From Dryomyza anilis (taxonomy: Eukaryota > Arthropoda > Insecta > Diptera > Dryomyzidae), in contig OX638131.1 in the NCBI GenBank assembly GCA_951804985.1, forward strand, positions 558,001-622,000: a stretch of DNA of 64,000 nt, in the 5' to 3' direction. The notes beneath the pieces were generated by a model. The model ran no database searches and was not told the DNA's origin. It saw nothing but the letters and a program-made list of their open reading frames with translations. The number at the start of each line of letters is the position of its first letter. Position 1 is the first letter of the stretch. The position numbers were made by a program, and so were the translations under genes. This document shows, piece after piece, positions 1 through 11,329 of this stretch.

Positions 1-96
1 TATACTTTTCCATACCGGAGATGCTTCCTTCTGGGTGTTACAAACGGCGTACCAAACTGAATATACCCTTTCACTCTTAGTGTATGGTATAAAAAT
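1..96 (-). mobile_element. mini-me-like dispersed repeat, truncated by window edge
   Basis: Read on the minus strand, this begins TACACTAAGAGTGAAAGGG, continues through a block containing GGTACGCCGTTTGTAACA, and ends in a TATA-rich stretch at the window edge. The same start and core recur at 19513 and 54495, so this is a dispersed repeat. The core and its downstream TA-rich and GTCY-type tracts in the fuller copies resemble the dipteran mini-me element from memory; the family name is an inference. Confidence 0.6.
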
Positions 97-187
97 GGGA
101 TAATCCATAACGGGGTAATCCATAATTGTGAGAAAATCAATGACAAAGTCAAATTTTGTATTTATATTTTTATAAATTTCAACTTTA

Positions 188-865
188 CGTAGAGTCAAAA
201 TAAAAACTATGTAAAAGTTGCAAAAAAGGTTGCTAAATTAGCAAAAATGTTTGCTGAAAAGAGGAAAGCGCCGGATTTCGCTAAAAAAAAGCAAATGACA
301 GATTGATGATTAATCAAACTTTTTTATGCGATTAGAACAGACAATTTTAGCTATTTTAACTATTTTTTTGCTGTTAACTCAAATTCATAAAAAAGAAACA
401 AAAAAATATTTTTTTTTTTCTGTATTTTAATATTTTTTATTTCTTATATATTTTTTTGTATATTGTTATTTTTCTTTAAATATACATATACGTATTTTAT
501 TTTACCTTCGCCTTTATTTTATATTTTACCTTCTACCTTCATTTCACTATTTCACTCTTGCATGCGTGCATTATTATTACGTAGAAGATATATCTGTTTT
601 AAATAAAAATGTTGTCGAATAAGAGTCTACGAATTATAGACGTATTAGCTGCAGCGTCTCGTAACTATGGCGCTATCTAGTGCATGCTAGCTACACTAGC
701 GATATGCACACCAGTGACACTAGCAAGGTCTTGAGCAGAACTAAGATTCCTAGCAAACAGTTCGCTATTGCAGATATAAGTATGCTGTAAATGCAATTTA
801 AAGTTTGCTAAAATTTAGCATTCAGATTTTGCTATTAATTGCAGACTTTTTATTTTGAGTCTACA
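188..865 (+). mobile_element. Non-autonomous inverted-repeat element (MITE), copy 1
   Basis: The ends are imperfect inverted repeats built on ACTCAAAATAAAAA: near 190-206 on the left and, inverted, at 845-865 on the right. A second full copy lies inverted at 40725-41374, sharing the whole length including a 540-830 segment with landmarks such as GCAGCGTCTCG and a TAATAATAATGCACGCATGC stretch. The roughly 680-bp element has no coding capacity, and its middle is A/T-rich. Superfamily is unresolved, as no clear target duplication is visible. Confidence 0.75.
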
Positions 866-1160
866 TTTTAAAAATGGATGCAATCATGGGGCTCGAAGAT
901 GTAATATACCATTGGAAAATTGTCTAAAACATTAGTGAAAACTTGATATTCATTTGTCAATAGATTATGTTTTGTAATCAATTTTATGACTAGGTTATGT
1001 CAGTAATATGCATCTCTGGTGTTTAACCATGTATCTTTAACTAGGTGTAATACAAGACATTTTATTTACATTTAGTTATTTTTTTGAGTCGTAGAATGAC
1101 CCCATGAATTATTAATACCGATGAACCAAACACCCTATATAAATATATTTTTTGCATATA
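866..1160. other. AT-rich non-coding spacer
   Basis: No gene, repeat or motif is supported here beyond AT-rich sequence between two repeat elements. Confidence 0.5.
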
Positions 1161-2150
1161 TTTTAGAGGAACCTGGTGTAAAGTGGGAAAGGAATAATCT
1201 GGGAAATTTATTTATTTTTAAATTAATTACTGCATTTAAAAAAAAAAAAAACCTACTGTCATTTATTATTTAATATGACATCAACTTTTTCTTTCACGCT
1301 TTTAATCAAATTTGTATCCTCTTATTGCTTTTCGAAAACAAGATAAACATATATATATTGAAATTTTTTTTTTACAGTGGTGGCGTTGCTTTGAAAAAGT
1401 TTACAATTCTAACGTTTTGCAAATAAAGTAATGTAGATTAAATTAAATGCACCCAAAAAACAATTTAAATATTTCAAGTAAATATGGGAATGATTCAGCT
1501 CCATAGAATATATTTCTTTAAATCAATCCCATAAAAGAAATTTCTGTTAACATGAAAGAATAATTATCTGTGGAGCCATTTTACTTCAATTAGGTAAATA
1601 TTTATTTCAGTGTGACACTAAGCCAATTATAAATTGCGATATTGAATGGGATAATGTGGGAACCTTTTTTGTATTAGTTTTTTTTTTTTTTTTTTGGGAA
1701 AATGCGATATGGTTGTTAAGCAATTCTTACAGTACACGTAATTACACAATTTTTTTAATATTAATATATTATTTTTGATAGATATTTATGAATATTCACT
1801 ATTTTCCCATTACATTCATTTTTTGTATTACCATTTTTTTTTTTGTGCATTTCATTAATATGTTTTTTCTTATATTCTGAATCTATTTATATTGTTTATG
1901 TTGTAAATAAACATTTTTTAACATTTCCCACTTTACCCCAGGATTTTTCTAGAGTTCCAAAAATAAGCTTTTTTGAAAAATCGTTCATAAATCAATTAAA
2001 CGATATATTAGTTGTAATCTGTTAATGTCAAAGTTAGATCACGAACCACTCTCAATAATGGACCGTTCGAAAGAATTTTAAAAAATATTTAAATATATTT
2101 TTTTGAAGGCAGATTAAAACGTTTCCCACTTTATCCTAGTATCCCTATTT
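1161..2150. mobile_element. Probable inverted-repeat element with GTAAAGTGGGAAA ends
   Basis: GGTGTAAAGTGGGAAA near 1176-1191 is matched, inverted, by TTTCCCACTTTATCC near 2123-2137. Further inverted copies of the motif occur inside at about 1924-1940, with looser versions near 1648 and 1803. The interior is AT-rich with no transposase. The ends are not sharply defined, so this could instead be a cluster of decayed elements of one family. Confidence 0.4.
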
Positions 2151-2429
2151 TTTATTCTTTAAACAAAGTAGGGCGGAATAATAATATTTACATTTCTTTA
2201 AAATAACCTACAAACCATATAGTGCCATACAAAATGTAAATTGTAAACCTTAACCTTTTGGTACAAAATTCCTTTAAATAATTGGATACGTATCACATAA
2301 TGTTTCTGCTATCCAGGATACTTATTGTGATGCATTTGACATTGTTCATGATTTAATTCAAACTTGCATAAATAATCGCCTACAGTTTTATCGGCCTGTT
2401 TAATTAAAGCATAAATAATAAAGAGCTTA

Positions 2430-4930
2430 TGTAAGAGCAAAAGCGGAAAATCGTTTATCAAATCTTATATATCCCCAAGCGATTCGACAGTTTATCATGT
2501 CAGATGACACACATACACAGAGACATCCCTAGCATCACTTATCGCATTTCCGGCAAGTTCAAAATCTCCTTCATCTTCATCATCATCTCGCATCGGTACG
2601 CACATCGCAGAGCATATACATTATTTCGTTGATTTAAATGCACTTTGATAAATGCATTTATAATGCAAAACTATTAATTATGGCGTCACCGACCGACCGA
2701 CCTCTCCAACTCCACCTCCGCCACCTATTCAGTAATTCATTAATTTGATTAATACTTTGGCACTGTCTGAATTTTCTATTTCGATTTGAAACGACTGTCG
2801 TGAACTCACGTCGTAGATACAAATGTCACCACCTACCTTCGAATTTACCCAAAATCACTCACAGAAACATGCAATTCATTCATTGATTCATATTTGCGTT
2901 TGATTGATTCAATGAATTCATTTAGAATTTTCATCATTTGACTGTGACATTTATGTTGTTGGTTTTGTTGTGCGGCTGATTCGCCCGCTCATTGACACCC
3001 TGCTCATCACTGTGGAGCTCAACTCAGTTCAGTTCAGCTGAGTTGATTTTGATTCCTCAATACGTTCAATCAGCAGCTGATTCGTTGAATTTCAATTCAT
3101 TGATTTAGATATGCAATAAAGCGTCACCCTGGATACCACGTCCCCCTTATCACCCCCGAACTGAACCCAGCAGCAGCAGTACATGCGGCACATGATCCGC
3201 ATTCAAATCAGCGCCGCCTCTGATGTATGTTGCGAGTGCCGCTGCTTCATTAGAAGACCAAACGGCGCAATTGTTCTTAGGTGTTGTCCTCTGACAGAGC
3301 GAAAGCCTTGCGCTAAATTTGAAATTTGATTTCTTTTCAATGAGCACTAAGTGCCGCGCAATTTAATAAATTCATTTTCAAAGCATTCAATGCCCTTTGA
3401 CTGTATTACTTGTGCATTTTAATTTGGTTATATGCGCTGAATTTGATGATAAATATTTCAGTTTATTTATTTCCAGAAAGCACTTGAATCATTTCAATTT
3501 GCAGCAATCTATAACTACTTCGATTCGTGAATAATTCAAATTGTTACTCAAATTCGAAGCACCCTGACGTATAAGTTACATGTGAAGCACGTGCAGAACT
3601 TATTCGCCTCATTTGTAAAATATAAAACAGTTAGCAAAAACGGCAAAACCAACAACGAAAGCATTAAACGCAGCAGCATTTCCCCTGACAAACGTCAGCA
3701 ACTTGTCAGTGGGAATTATGAAAACCATCACGACAGCTCAGCGGCGGAAGTGTGGTCGGCTCACAAATCATCAGCAGCAACAACAGCACTACAAAAGTCC
3801 AAAGACCGACCAAAATACATCGACTGAATGCGATGGCCAAATGAAATGAAATCAAGCGCAAATGTCGATTTGCGCCAGAAAAAGCGGACTTGAGTGGAAA
3901 ATTAAATACCAATTTACTGCTAACGTGGCTCAGAAACACAGCAACAGCCATAGCAATAGCAATAGCAACAGCAACATAAACCGAATCGAGCAGCACTGGC
4001 CACAGTAATCGAGCCATTGTTATTTCTGCCAGCCAGTCGCTTAAATGTTGCAAAGTTATAGAACGTTCGAATTTTGACGTTTCGACTTTGCACACTCGAG
4101 GCTCTCGCATGGGTCTTGAGCATATAAATTCAGTTTTCGGAATTTTCAAACGCACTCCAACACACACACAACACAAATACATAGACTGAATGTTGGCGAA
4201 AATTTTATTACGAATGGAGATGGCGATGGCGGCGATGGAGACGAAGCTACGAAGTAGAAAACCATGGAAATGTTTTCAAAATCACTTCGATTTTGCACTT
4301 TGTTGTGTGAGAGTTGTTGTTGTTCTTGCTGTCGCTACTGCTGTTGTTACATCTTTCCTGCCAGCTTGGAGTAATTGCTTCTGTCAGCAGCAGATTTAAA
4401 AAAATAAAAAAATTGCTGCCTCGTCTCGTTTTCAACCCCTCGTAAAATTTCGATACGCTTTGATCATTAAGCATCCATCCAGCAGCAAGCAAGCAGTTGT
4501 TTCCGTTTCCGCTGCGATCCATCACGAAGTCACGTCGAGCGACATTTTGCGCTTTTGTTCTTATGTTAAGTCAATTGGTTATAAAATTAATAGGATGTGT
4601 CAATATTGACCGTAAGTAATAGGCGCCCGCTCGCTCGTCCGACTGCCAACAGCAGCAGCAACGTGGCCTGAAATTAAAGAGCCAACCAGATTCAGTTGTA
4701 TGCTGTACATTGTAATGTTCTGGATTGTAGATATCTGAGAAGCCAAAGAAAATGTGGCAGTGATAAACATGCCCGTCATAAAGCATGTCAAAGTACAAAC
4801 ATTTAATTCTAAAAATTGTGAGTCTGAGAAACACGCATCTCAATCTGTTTTGTGTCTCTAAAACTGCTTGTGTTGGAATCCACCATTGGGATGTGAAATT
4901 GGGTCAACATTTAAATAGTTAAATACTTCA
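2430..4930. other. Unique, GC-richer non-coding island
   Basis: Composition rises compared with the flanks, and there are CAG/CAA-type runs (for example 3938-3975 with CAATAG and CAGCAA units). Short ORFs are open on both strands over 3580-4400, but none has a recognisable domain, and opposing ORFs overlap as expected for low-complexity DNA. It resembles fly intronic or intergenic sequence that could hold enhancers. No gene is supported. Confidence 0.5.
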
Positions 4931-4936
4931 TTATAA

Positions 4937-5040
4937 CGTAAAACGAAATGAAAAGGAATTCGTCAAAATCATCAGAAATTTGTCAGAATTCGACAGAATT
5001 TTTTAATTAGATTAAACGAAAACGACGATAATGTGCACAT
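4937..5040. mobile_element. Partial copy of a small hairpin MITE
   Basis: The left part (AACGTAAAACGAAATGAAAA and the following AATTCGTC and TCAGAAATT blocks) matches the arm and interior of the hairpin element at 36359-36505. Only the left half is clear; the right arm is degraded into a GATTAAACGAAAACG stretch. Confidence 0.45.
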
Positions 5041-5202
5041 GCAAAAAATACAATTCTTTAAAACGCATTTTGCCGAACAATTGTCAAATTCAACGAAAAG
5101 TTTTTTTGTTTATATGCCGTTGTGTATAAAACATATTTCTGAAAAATAAAATTTAACAAACGGGACAAAAGTTCAAATAATGCCTGATTGTCATACACTA
5201 AG

Positions 5203-5395
5203 AAAAACTCTCATAATATCCCATTAAAATATGTCAATGGGACAGTTATTGATTTAATAGTATACAAAAATACAAATTTTTTAATACAAACTCAAAAATA
5301 ATTTTATAGTATTTTGTAGTATATAATGGGATTTACCGATTGAATTTATAGTTTATCTCATTGATTAATTTCAATAGTAAAAACTATTATTTTTA
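5203..5395 (+). mobile_element. Degenerate relative of the 7593-7780 MITE
   Basis: The left end TACACTAAGAAAAACTCTC and the later segment with CAATAGTAAAAACTATTATT align with the TA-flanked MITE at 7593-7780 (TACACCCAGAAAAA at its left end, AATAGTAAAAAATCATTATT inside). The right terminal repeat is not recognisable. Confidence 0.45.
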
Positions 5396-5639
5396 TGGTA
5401 TCTATTTCTGCTATTATGGCAAATACACATAATAGAATTTCGACGCAGAAACAGTACAAAATAAAATTTTTCATTAAGGCATTTCATAAAACTTTGAAAA
5501 TACAAATAAAGTATGTTCCGAAAAACGATATTAAAAATTCCCCATGTAAATCGACTGATACAAGATTTTTCCGAACAATCAAACACAATCCACGAATTAA
5601 TTTTTATTATTAATTTCAAATAGAGAATTTTTGAAATAT

Positions 5640-6752
5640 TGTTACGAAACGATGTAATTTGCCCCATTGTGCAAGCATTCAACAACAGGCTTCGGAATGC
5701 TCGCTCAAGAGCTGTAAACTGTAAAGGAACTGTAAAGGAACTGTAAACAAACTGCGTAATGCAGATAACAGCGCGCTTGCTTTGACCTTCGAGCGCTGTT
5801 GTTTTTCGCCGAACTCAATTTATGTTGAGACGCAAACAAACACAACGGCTCGGTCTACAGAGTTTCGAGTTGTTACGCTAGCGCGCTACTCCGAGCACTA
5901 CTACATTTGGCTTGCTCGTTTTGTAAATCCGCTTTAAACGCATATTTAATGTTCTATATTTAGTAGTACATGCATGAAATTAAATAATAAACAAGAATAA
6001 ATGCAAAAACAACAAATAAACTGTTACAATTGAAATAATTTAAAGATAGAGCAACTCCGAGCCGCTCGAAATGTAGGAGCGCTGTACATTTCAAGCGCTT
6101 CATTTAACAGAAGCTTGTGTAGCGAGTACAATGCTACATGCTAAGCTCGATTAGACGATTGAAGTTCTGCTAGTGTGTGTTTCTCACACAACAGCAGCGA
6201 GTTAACGACTGCTGCGTGACTCGAACACATATACGCTGAAACATTGTTTATGACACAAATACATACGAGTGCGCTCTGTTTGCAAGCGCACAATTCCGAA
6301 GCCTGTTCAACAATAATAAGTGAGACGCAAAACAATTCAGCGCACTAAGCAATGTGTTAGGAAGAGACAGAAGATCATTCAGCGCACTAAGCAATGTGCG
6401 AGAAAGAGATGGAAGATCAGCACATTAAAACACATGAGTGCGAATGAGATGCCAATAGCATGCGTCATTCGAAACGTGTAGAACTGATGCATGCAGTATA
6501 TAAGGGCGCCGCATCTGAGGCACAGCACTTAGGTTGTGATTTGATAGTGAACTAGTGCGTCTCGTGAGTGAACATTGTTAAGCTAAATTGTAGAAATTCA
6601 GCATTATTCTTTAAGTTGTTATTTAAATGAAGTTAATTAATACGATTTGAAATAATACTAGTTAAAAACAAATATTAGTGTGATTTTATTTTGTACACAA
6701 TCCAAAGATACGAACTTGTGAATAGTTTTTCGTAGACTGAATTTGCGTAACA
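5640..6752 (+). mobile_element. Solo LTR of a retrotransposon (copy 1)
   Basis: This 1113-bp unit begins TGTTACGAAAC and ends TTGCGTAACA, the TG...CA form of an LTR with a short inverted repeat. It is flanked on both sides by ATAT (5636-5639 and 6753-6756), a 4-bp target duplication as made by Ty3/gypsy-type integrases. A TATATAA box lies at 6497-6503. A second copy at 45196 aligns from end to end with a few indels. No primer-binding site or coding sequence adjoins, so it is a solo LTR left by LTR-LTR recombination. Short ORFs inside are not genes. Confidence 0.85.
6497..6503 (+). promoter_or_regulatory. TATA box of solo LTR copy 1
   Basis: TATATAA lies directly before a GGGCGCCGC stretch conserved in both solo LTRs. 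The expected start, about 30 bases downstream, falls in CACTTAGG; the aligned position in the other copy is an initiator-like TTCAGT. This sets the LTR orientation as plus. Confidence 0.6.
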
Positions 6753-6756
6753 ATAT

Positions 6757-7340
6757 ATACACAAAATAATTCATATTATTTTTGTAAATTTTACAGAATT
6801 CGTGTGAATGTAATTTCAATAAGTAACAAAATAACTGCATGTCAAAAACTTTGTAAACAGGGAACAGGAAGTTGGACATCCTCTTTAATACTGCAATTTT
6901 ACACGTTTTAAAAATGCTATGTATATATATTTTTTTGATACACTACACTTGACTTTGATACACTACACAGAAAAAAAAATCTTCAAAAAGGTTGATTTAT
7001 TTTATTAATATTATCACTAACTACCAGTTTCGTCATATGAAAGATTTCATTGATGGTCTTAAACATCGAATTTAACTACTAACTAACTTTTTTTTATCTG
7101 ATTTTTTATTTATTTATTTTGCAAAAACTCTAATAATTTTGTGTTAAATAATTTCAAAATAAATTTCTTAATATTTTTTTTTTTCGAATTTAAAAAAAAA
7201 ATAAAATTATCAGAAAAAAATTAGAAAAAAAAATATTTGAAAAAAATGTATTTGCAAAAATATTATAAATTAATATAAAATTCGAAAAAATATATTTTTT
7301 ATGTAGAGGATTTTTTTATCATTTAAAAAAGGAACAGAGG
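6757..7340. other. AT-rich non-coding spacer
   Basis: Very AT-rich sequence with long A and T runs between the solo LTR and the LINE remnant. No supported feature. Confidence 0.5.
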
Positions 7341-7346
7341 ATTAAA

Positions 7347-7826
7347 TTGACATTTTTTACACAACTAGCAACATTCTTCGAATGTAACTATTCTGCTTCG
7401 TTAGCAGAATACATTAAGCTATCGAAGAAAAACATGAGAATTCTAACAGGACTTCTTACAGGTCACCGACGGCTTGCTAAACATCTGACTAGGACGGGTA
7501 TACAAACGGACAGTACATTTAGATTCTATTTAGAAGACAACGAAGATCAAGAATGCAAATACTTGGAAATCGACAACCAAGTCCGATCGATACACCCAGA
7601 AAAAAATTCCCTTAAATCTCATTAAAATTGGTCAAAAATAAATATTTTCATATAAACTCAATGGCAATGTCATGGTATTTTCTAGTATTTATTGGTATTT
7701 TCTGATTAAAATAATAATTTATCCTATTGACTATTTTTAATAGTAAAAAATCATTATTTATATTGTATTTTTTCTGGGTGTATTAGAAGGATGAAGCCTA
7801 ACCATATTATCAGGTTCTTAACTTAG
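7347..7826 (+). pseudogene. 3' end of a non-LTR retrotransposon ORF2 (LINE), interrupted
   Basis: Residues encoded at about 7407-7560 include MRILTGLLTGHRRLAKHL followed by a degraded CCHC-like cluster. This is the C-terminal pattern found after the RNase H domain in Jockey, LOA and R1-type LINEs. The first cysteine of the cluster is lost (RFYLEDNEDQE where C-x2-C is usual). The frame is broken by the MITE at 7593-7780 and resumes at 7784 with MKPNHIIRFL and a stop, a plausible ORF2 terminus. Sequence to 7900, and again from 10030 to about 10118, looks like its 3' untranslated region, split by a hAT element. Only the last 100 or so codons survive. The family assignment rests on motif memory. 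Confidence 0.65.
7593..7780. mobile_element. 188-bp TA-flanked MITE inside the LINE remnant
   Basis: The terminal inverted repeats are CACCCAGAAAAAA on both ends (left 7593-7605, right 7768-7780), with TA on each side (7591-7592 and 7781-7782). Removing the element and one TA rejoins the LINE coding stretch. The TA duplication and short inverted repeats point to the Tc1/mariner superfamily. It has no coding capacity. Confidence 0.8.
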
Positions 7827-8865
7827 ATAGGCTTGACGGACACCCATAGAACTATCAGAACCAGAACCCCACTATAAATAGTATATGGAGATGCCACAGC
7901 CAGAGTTCCAAGTCGTGTCGGCTCGGCGACGGTTGTGCGGCTTAGTCGTCATTTTTAGGCAATTTAGCCGATAAAATTATAAATTTTTTCAAAAACGAAA
8001 AACCATGTTTTTTTGGCATTCTATGGTTTGGTAAGCGTTTAATACAAATTCACATTCAAGCCTTGACTGGGGCTACCCAGCCGGCCAAACTATCATAAAC
8101 GATATCGTAAATGATAGCAAATATTCGTAAATAATGAATTAAATAATCGCATACGAGAATCGTAAATGATTAGAAAACGCATACAGTTTCGTTCTTAATT
8201 TGTCCATCGTAACGAGGTATCATAAACAAACTGAAAACACTCATATATGATAAATTTTCGTTCGTTCATGATCGTAAAATACGTTCATGATCGAAATACG
8301 AATAAACGATAGTTTTTGTTCGTAATCGAACTCGTTTTTAATTTTTTTACGACTCAGTTTTAATCGGAAATGATAATCATTTTTAACTCTTTTACGAGCT
8401 TTTGCCTACTTTTTTAACGATACAAAAAAAAATTAAGTAAATGCATTTAATGTGTATATTAAGCTCTCAAATGCTTTTGCATTTATTTCTCAATTACATC
8501 AAATGATTAAAAATTATCACTAAAACAATTCGATCTTGTTAAAAATATTGAACATTTCTTGCATTTTTTTAAAATGAACTTTTGATTGCAAAAACTATAA
8601 TAAATTTTGACAATCTTTTTTTACGATTTAAACACTCGAAAAATACGAGCAATCGTTATTTACGAACAAAATATGATTGTTTTTTACATTGACATTTATC
8701 ATCGTTTTTTACGAGCAAATTTTATTAAACACTGACAAAATAGTCTTAAAGTAGAGAATGTCCTAGCAGAAAATTTCTCAGCACTGAAGAATTTATGGAT
8801 GAATTAAATCCTGAATATTTAGGTATGAACAAATCAGACCAGACTTAATTATTAAATTATATGTA

Positions 8866-8919
8866 TTTTTTTCTGTGTGTTCAGTACTGAGGAGTCAGTA
8901 CTGAACACACAGAAAAAAA
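8866..8919. repeat. Perfect 25-bp palindrome with 4-base loop
   Basis: The arms 8866-8890 and 8895-8919 are exact reverse complements, separated by GGAG. The outer part is TTTTTTTCTGTGTG and the inner part TTCAGTACTGA. It lies where two CACAGAAAA-type termini meet inside the hAT element. Confidence 0.9.
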
Positions 8920-9547
8920 AGTGTGTAAATATAACTAAAATGTTAATCAATCCAATTAATTTTTAATTGAAACTCAGCCGATGTAACTTTTAGTAGCATT
9001 GAATTCCATATTCGTAATAATGAGAATATGTTAATTGGAGAAACTTTAATTAATTTTTTGGTCATATTGATATTAAAGTTGTTATATATATTATATTTTT
9101 TATTGGGAATTTTTAAATCATTAATTAATTAATTAGTAACATCAATTAAAAATTTCTTTCGATAGAAATTGCTTTAATAACATAACATACACTAAATAAT
9201 GCAATAACCTGTTTTAAAATAGCAACGTAGATGAAAATAATCTTAAAAGAAACTGAACGACGCCGCCGACGCACAAACAAAAAACAAAATGAAATCCAGA
9301 AGAAAAAAACAGTGTTGCAATTTAAGAAAATGAATAAATCAAAAGAAACAAATAAAAGTAGTTAATACTATTAAAGATTTAGTTGTATTGAAATTATATT
9401 AAATTAATTTCTATTAATATTTTAATTAAAAAATGTGTAAGTACAATTAAATAATTAGTAAAAACAATCATATTTTTAATTTGAATACGATTTTGTTTGC
9501 TATTAATATCAATTGTTATATATACGTACAATATTTTTTTCTGTGAA
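8905..9547. mobile_element. Probable element nested in the hAT element
   Basis: The left terminus CACACAGAAAAAAAA near 8905 and the right terminus TTTTTTTCTGTG near 9536-9547 are inverted copies. Outside them lie AGTCAGTACTGAA and AGTCAGTTCTGAA, which could be an old target-side duplication or part of longer inverted ends. The interior is AT-rich and non-coding. Confidence 0.45.
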
Positions 9548-10129
9548 GTCAGTTCTGAAGTTTTGATATTTTTCAGATCAAAACTGAAAACTTAATTCAG
9601 AAATGAATTTTAACAATTGTTCAAGTCTGATTTGTTGCCAATTATTATGCCTGTAAAGAAATTTTAACAATTCGTTTGAAATTTAAGACCTCAATTCTTC
9701 GATCAAATTAAAAAAAAAGAAATATGAAATTTCATACATGAATTGGCGAACATTTGTATAATTGGATGGAAAGAGTTCAGTTTATTTTCAGGCATGGGCA
9801 GGAATAATCAGGCACGTGCAGGGGTTTTCAGCCAAGAATTTCAGGCTGAAAAGACCATACATTTTATGCTGGGGAGTGTTAAAAACTGATTTTATTTATC
9901 AGCCGATTTTCAGCCGTTTTTAGCCAATAAGCCGATAAAAATGATCGGCTTACAGCCGGCTAGTCGGCTAACTGATAAAAATAAGGGTATTAGCCGCCGC
10001 CGAAAAATTTTAATCGACTTGGAACTCTGGCCACAGCTGAGAATGTCATCAATTATGGTATAAACGGGGTACAATAGATCTATTCAGGTCGCAGTGCATT
10101 ACTCCGAAGCAATAATAAATAATAATACA

Positions 10130-10850
10130 TTCGATGCAATACAAATGTACAAACAAAAAATATTGAAGAACATTTCAAATTTACAAAAAAGAATTAAAAA
10201 ATGTTATATTTATAAAAAAAAACATGTATTTTTTTTATCGAAAATTATGTTTTTTTTTTTAAATTTATTTTTATTTACGAAAAAAAAGGGTTCTTTTAAG
10301 AACATCGAGTTTTTTAATTATAACGATCCATTGGCCACATGTTCAAGTTTAGAAGTTACGACTTTAATTTTTTAGCTTTAATTTCGAAACCTCAGCTTTT
10401 CTCGTTCAGGAGATATTTAAATATAAACACAAATGTGATTTTTGGCCACTAAATCTCTGGAAGTAGTGGTCTTGTGCCAAAATTTCATTGAAAACGAAAA
10501 GGTAAAATCTCAAATTAGACTTGTTTTTTTTTTAACATTTTGATTCGAAAAATATTTATTTTTCTTTTTTTTATTAATTTTTTTTCGAAAACTTTTTTTT
10601 TTCGATCAATTAATCTATATTGGAATTTTTTACTGATTCCGCACCAATTCGACCAAAAAAAAAAGGAAAAATTTTAGATTCAACCACTTCAAATTCAAAG
10701 AAATTTAGGACAACTGATGTATATGGACCATTTCTTTTTCAACCACCATTTACAGAGATAATGTGGTTCAATGTTTCAAAAATGACTTTTGGTTATTCCT
10801 ATTGAAATATCTATTGTACGAACGCTATAAACTCCGCTGAGATCTCATTT
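10130..10850. other. AT-rich non-coding stretch
   Basis: Long A and T runs and short chance ORFs. Nothing is supported beyond base composition. Confidence 0.5.
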
Positions 10851-10939
10851 TAAAGCTAATAAAACAAGCTTTTTAACGCATAGACGATTTTTTGGATAAA
10901 TTCGTAACTATAATCGAGATATACGGTCATGTTCCGGCT

Positions 10940-11150
10940 TTCGATCGAATTCCCATAGAATTTCATATAAAATTTGTAAACAAACGGTTTTGAATTCGAT
11001 GTCACAATATAAAAAATGTGTTTTTCAAACGAATTCAAATCGTTGAAGTCAAAGCAAACGGATTGAATTCGTTGAAAAAACAAATTTTTGTTCTGAGACA
11101 TTGAATTCAAAACCGTTTGTTTACATATTTTATATGAAATTCGATTGGAA
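10940..11150. repeat. Foldback inverted repeat
   Basis: A left arm of about 60 bp (10944-11003, including ACAAACGGTTTTGAATTC) is matched, inverted, at about 11092-11148 (GAATTCAAAACCGTTTGT), with a roughly 90-bp loop. Few mismatches are visible. The loop itself carries further GAATTC words in both directions. It could be a small foldback MITE. The minus-strand ORF across it is an artefact of the repeat. Confidence 0.7.
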
Positions 11151-11329
11151 TGGCCGATAGACAGTTTTTAAAGTTCGCATTTTACACTTTTTCGGCATCA
11201 ACTTATTTGCTGTAACCCATTTATAAAACTACTGACATTTAATCTGAAACAAAAACTTTACTTTAAAAGTGTCTGAAAGAACTATTTTTTTTGAAATGTT
11301 TGGTAGTAGTTACATCGCTGCTATGAGCC

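Larger units (their letters stand above)
7901..10029. mobile_element. Non-autonomous hAT-type element with perfect 8-bp target duplication
   Basis: Both ends carry the 15-bp perfect inverted repeat CAGAGTTCCAAGTCG (7901-7915, and inverted at 10015-10029). Both are flanked by GCCACAGC (7893-7900 and 10030-10037). An 8-bp duplication and a CAGRG-type terminus are hallmarks of hAT elements. GC-rich subterminal CGGC-type repeats lie at both ends. No transposase ORF is present in the 2129 bp, so it is non-autonomous. The middle is AT-rich, with many TCGTAAA-type words, a perfect palindrome (8866-8919) and an apparent nested element (about 8905-9547). Confidence 0.85.

Noticed and set aside
3706..4182. 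158-codon minus-strand ORF with a valine/alanine stretch
   Set aside because: The hydrophobic run is the translation of a CAATAG/CAACAG-type repeat, and another frame over the same repeat gives a cysteine/tyrosine run.
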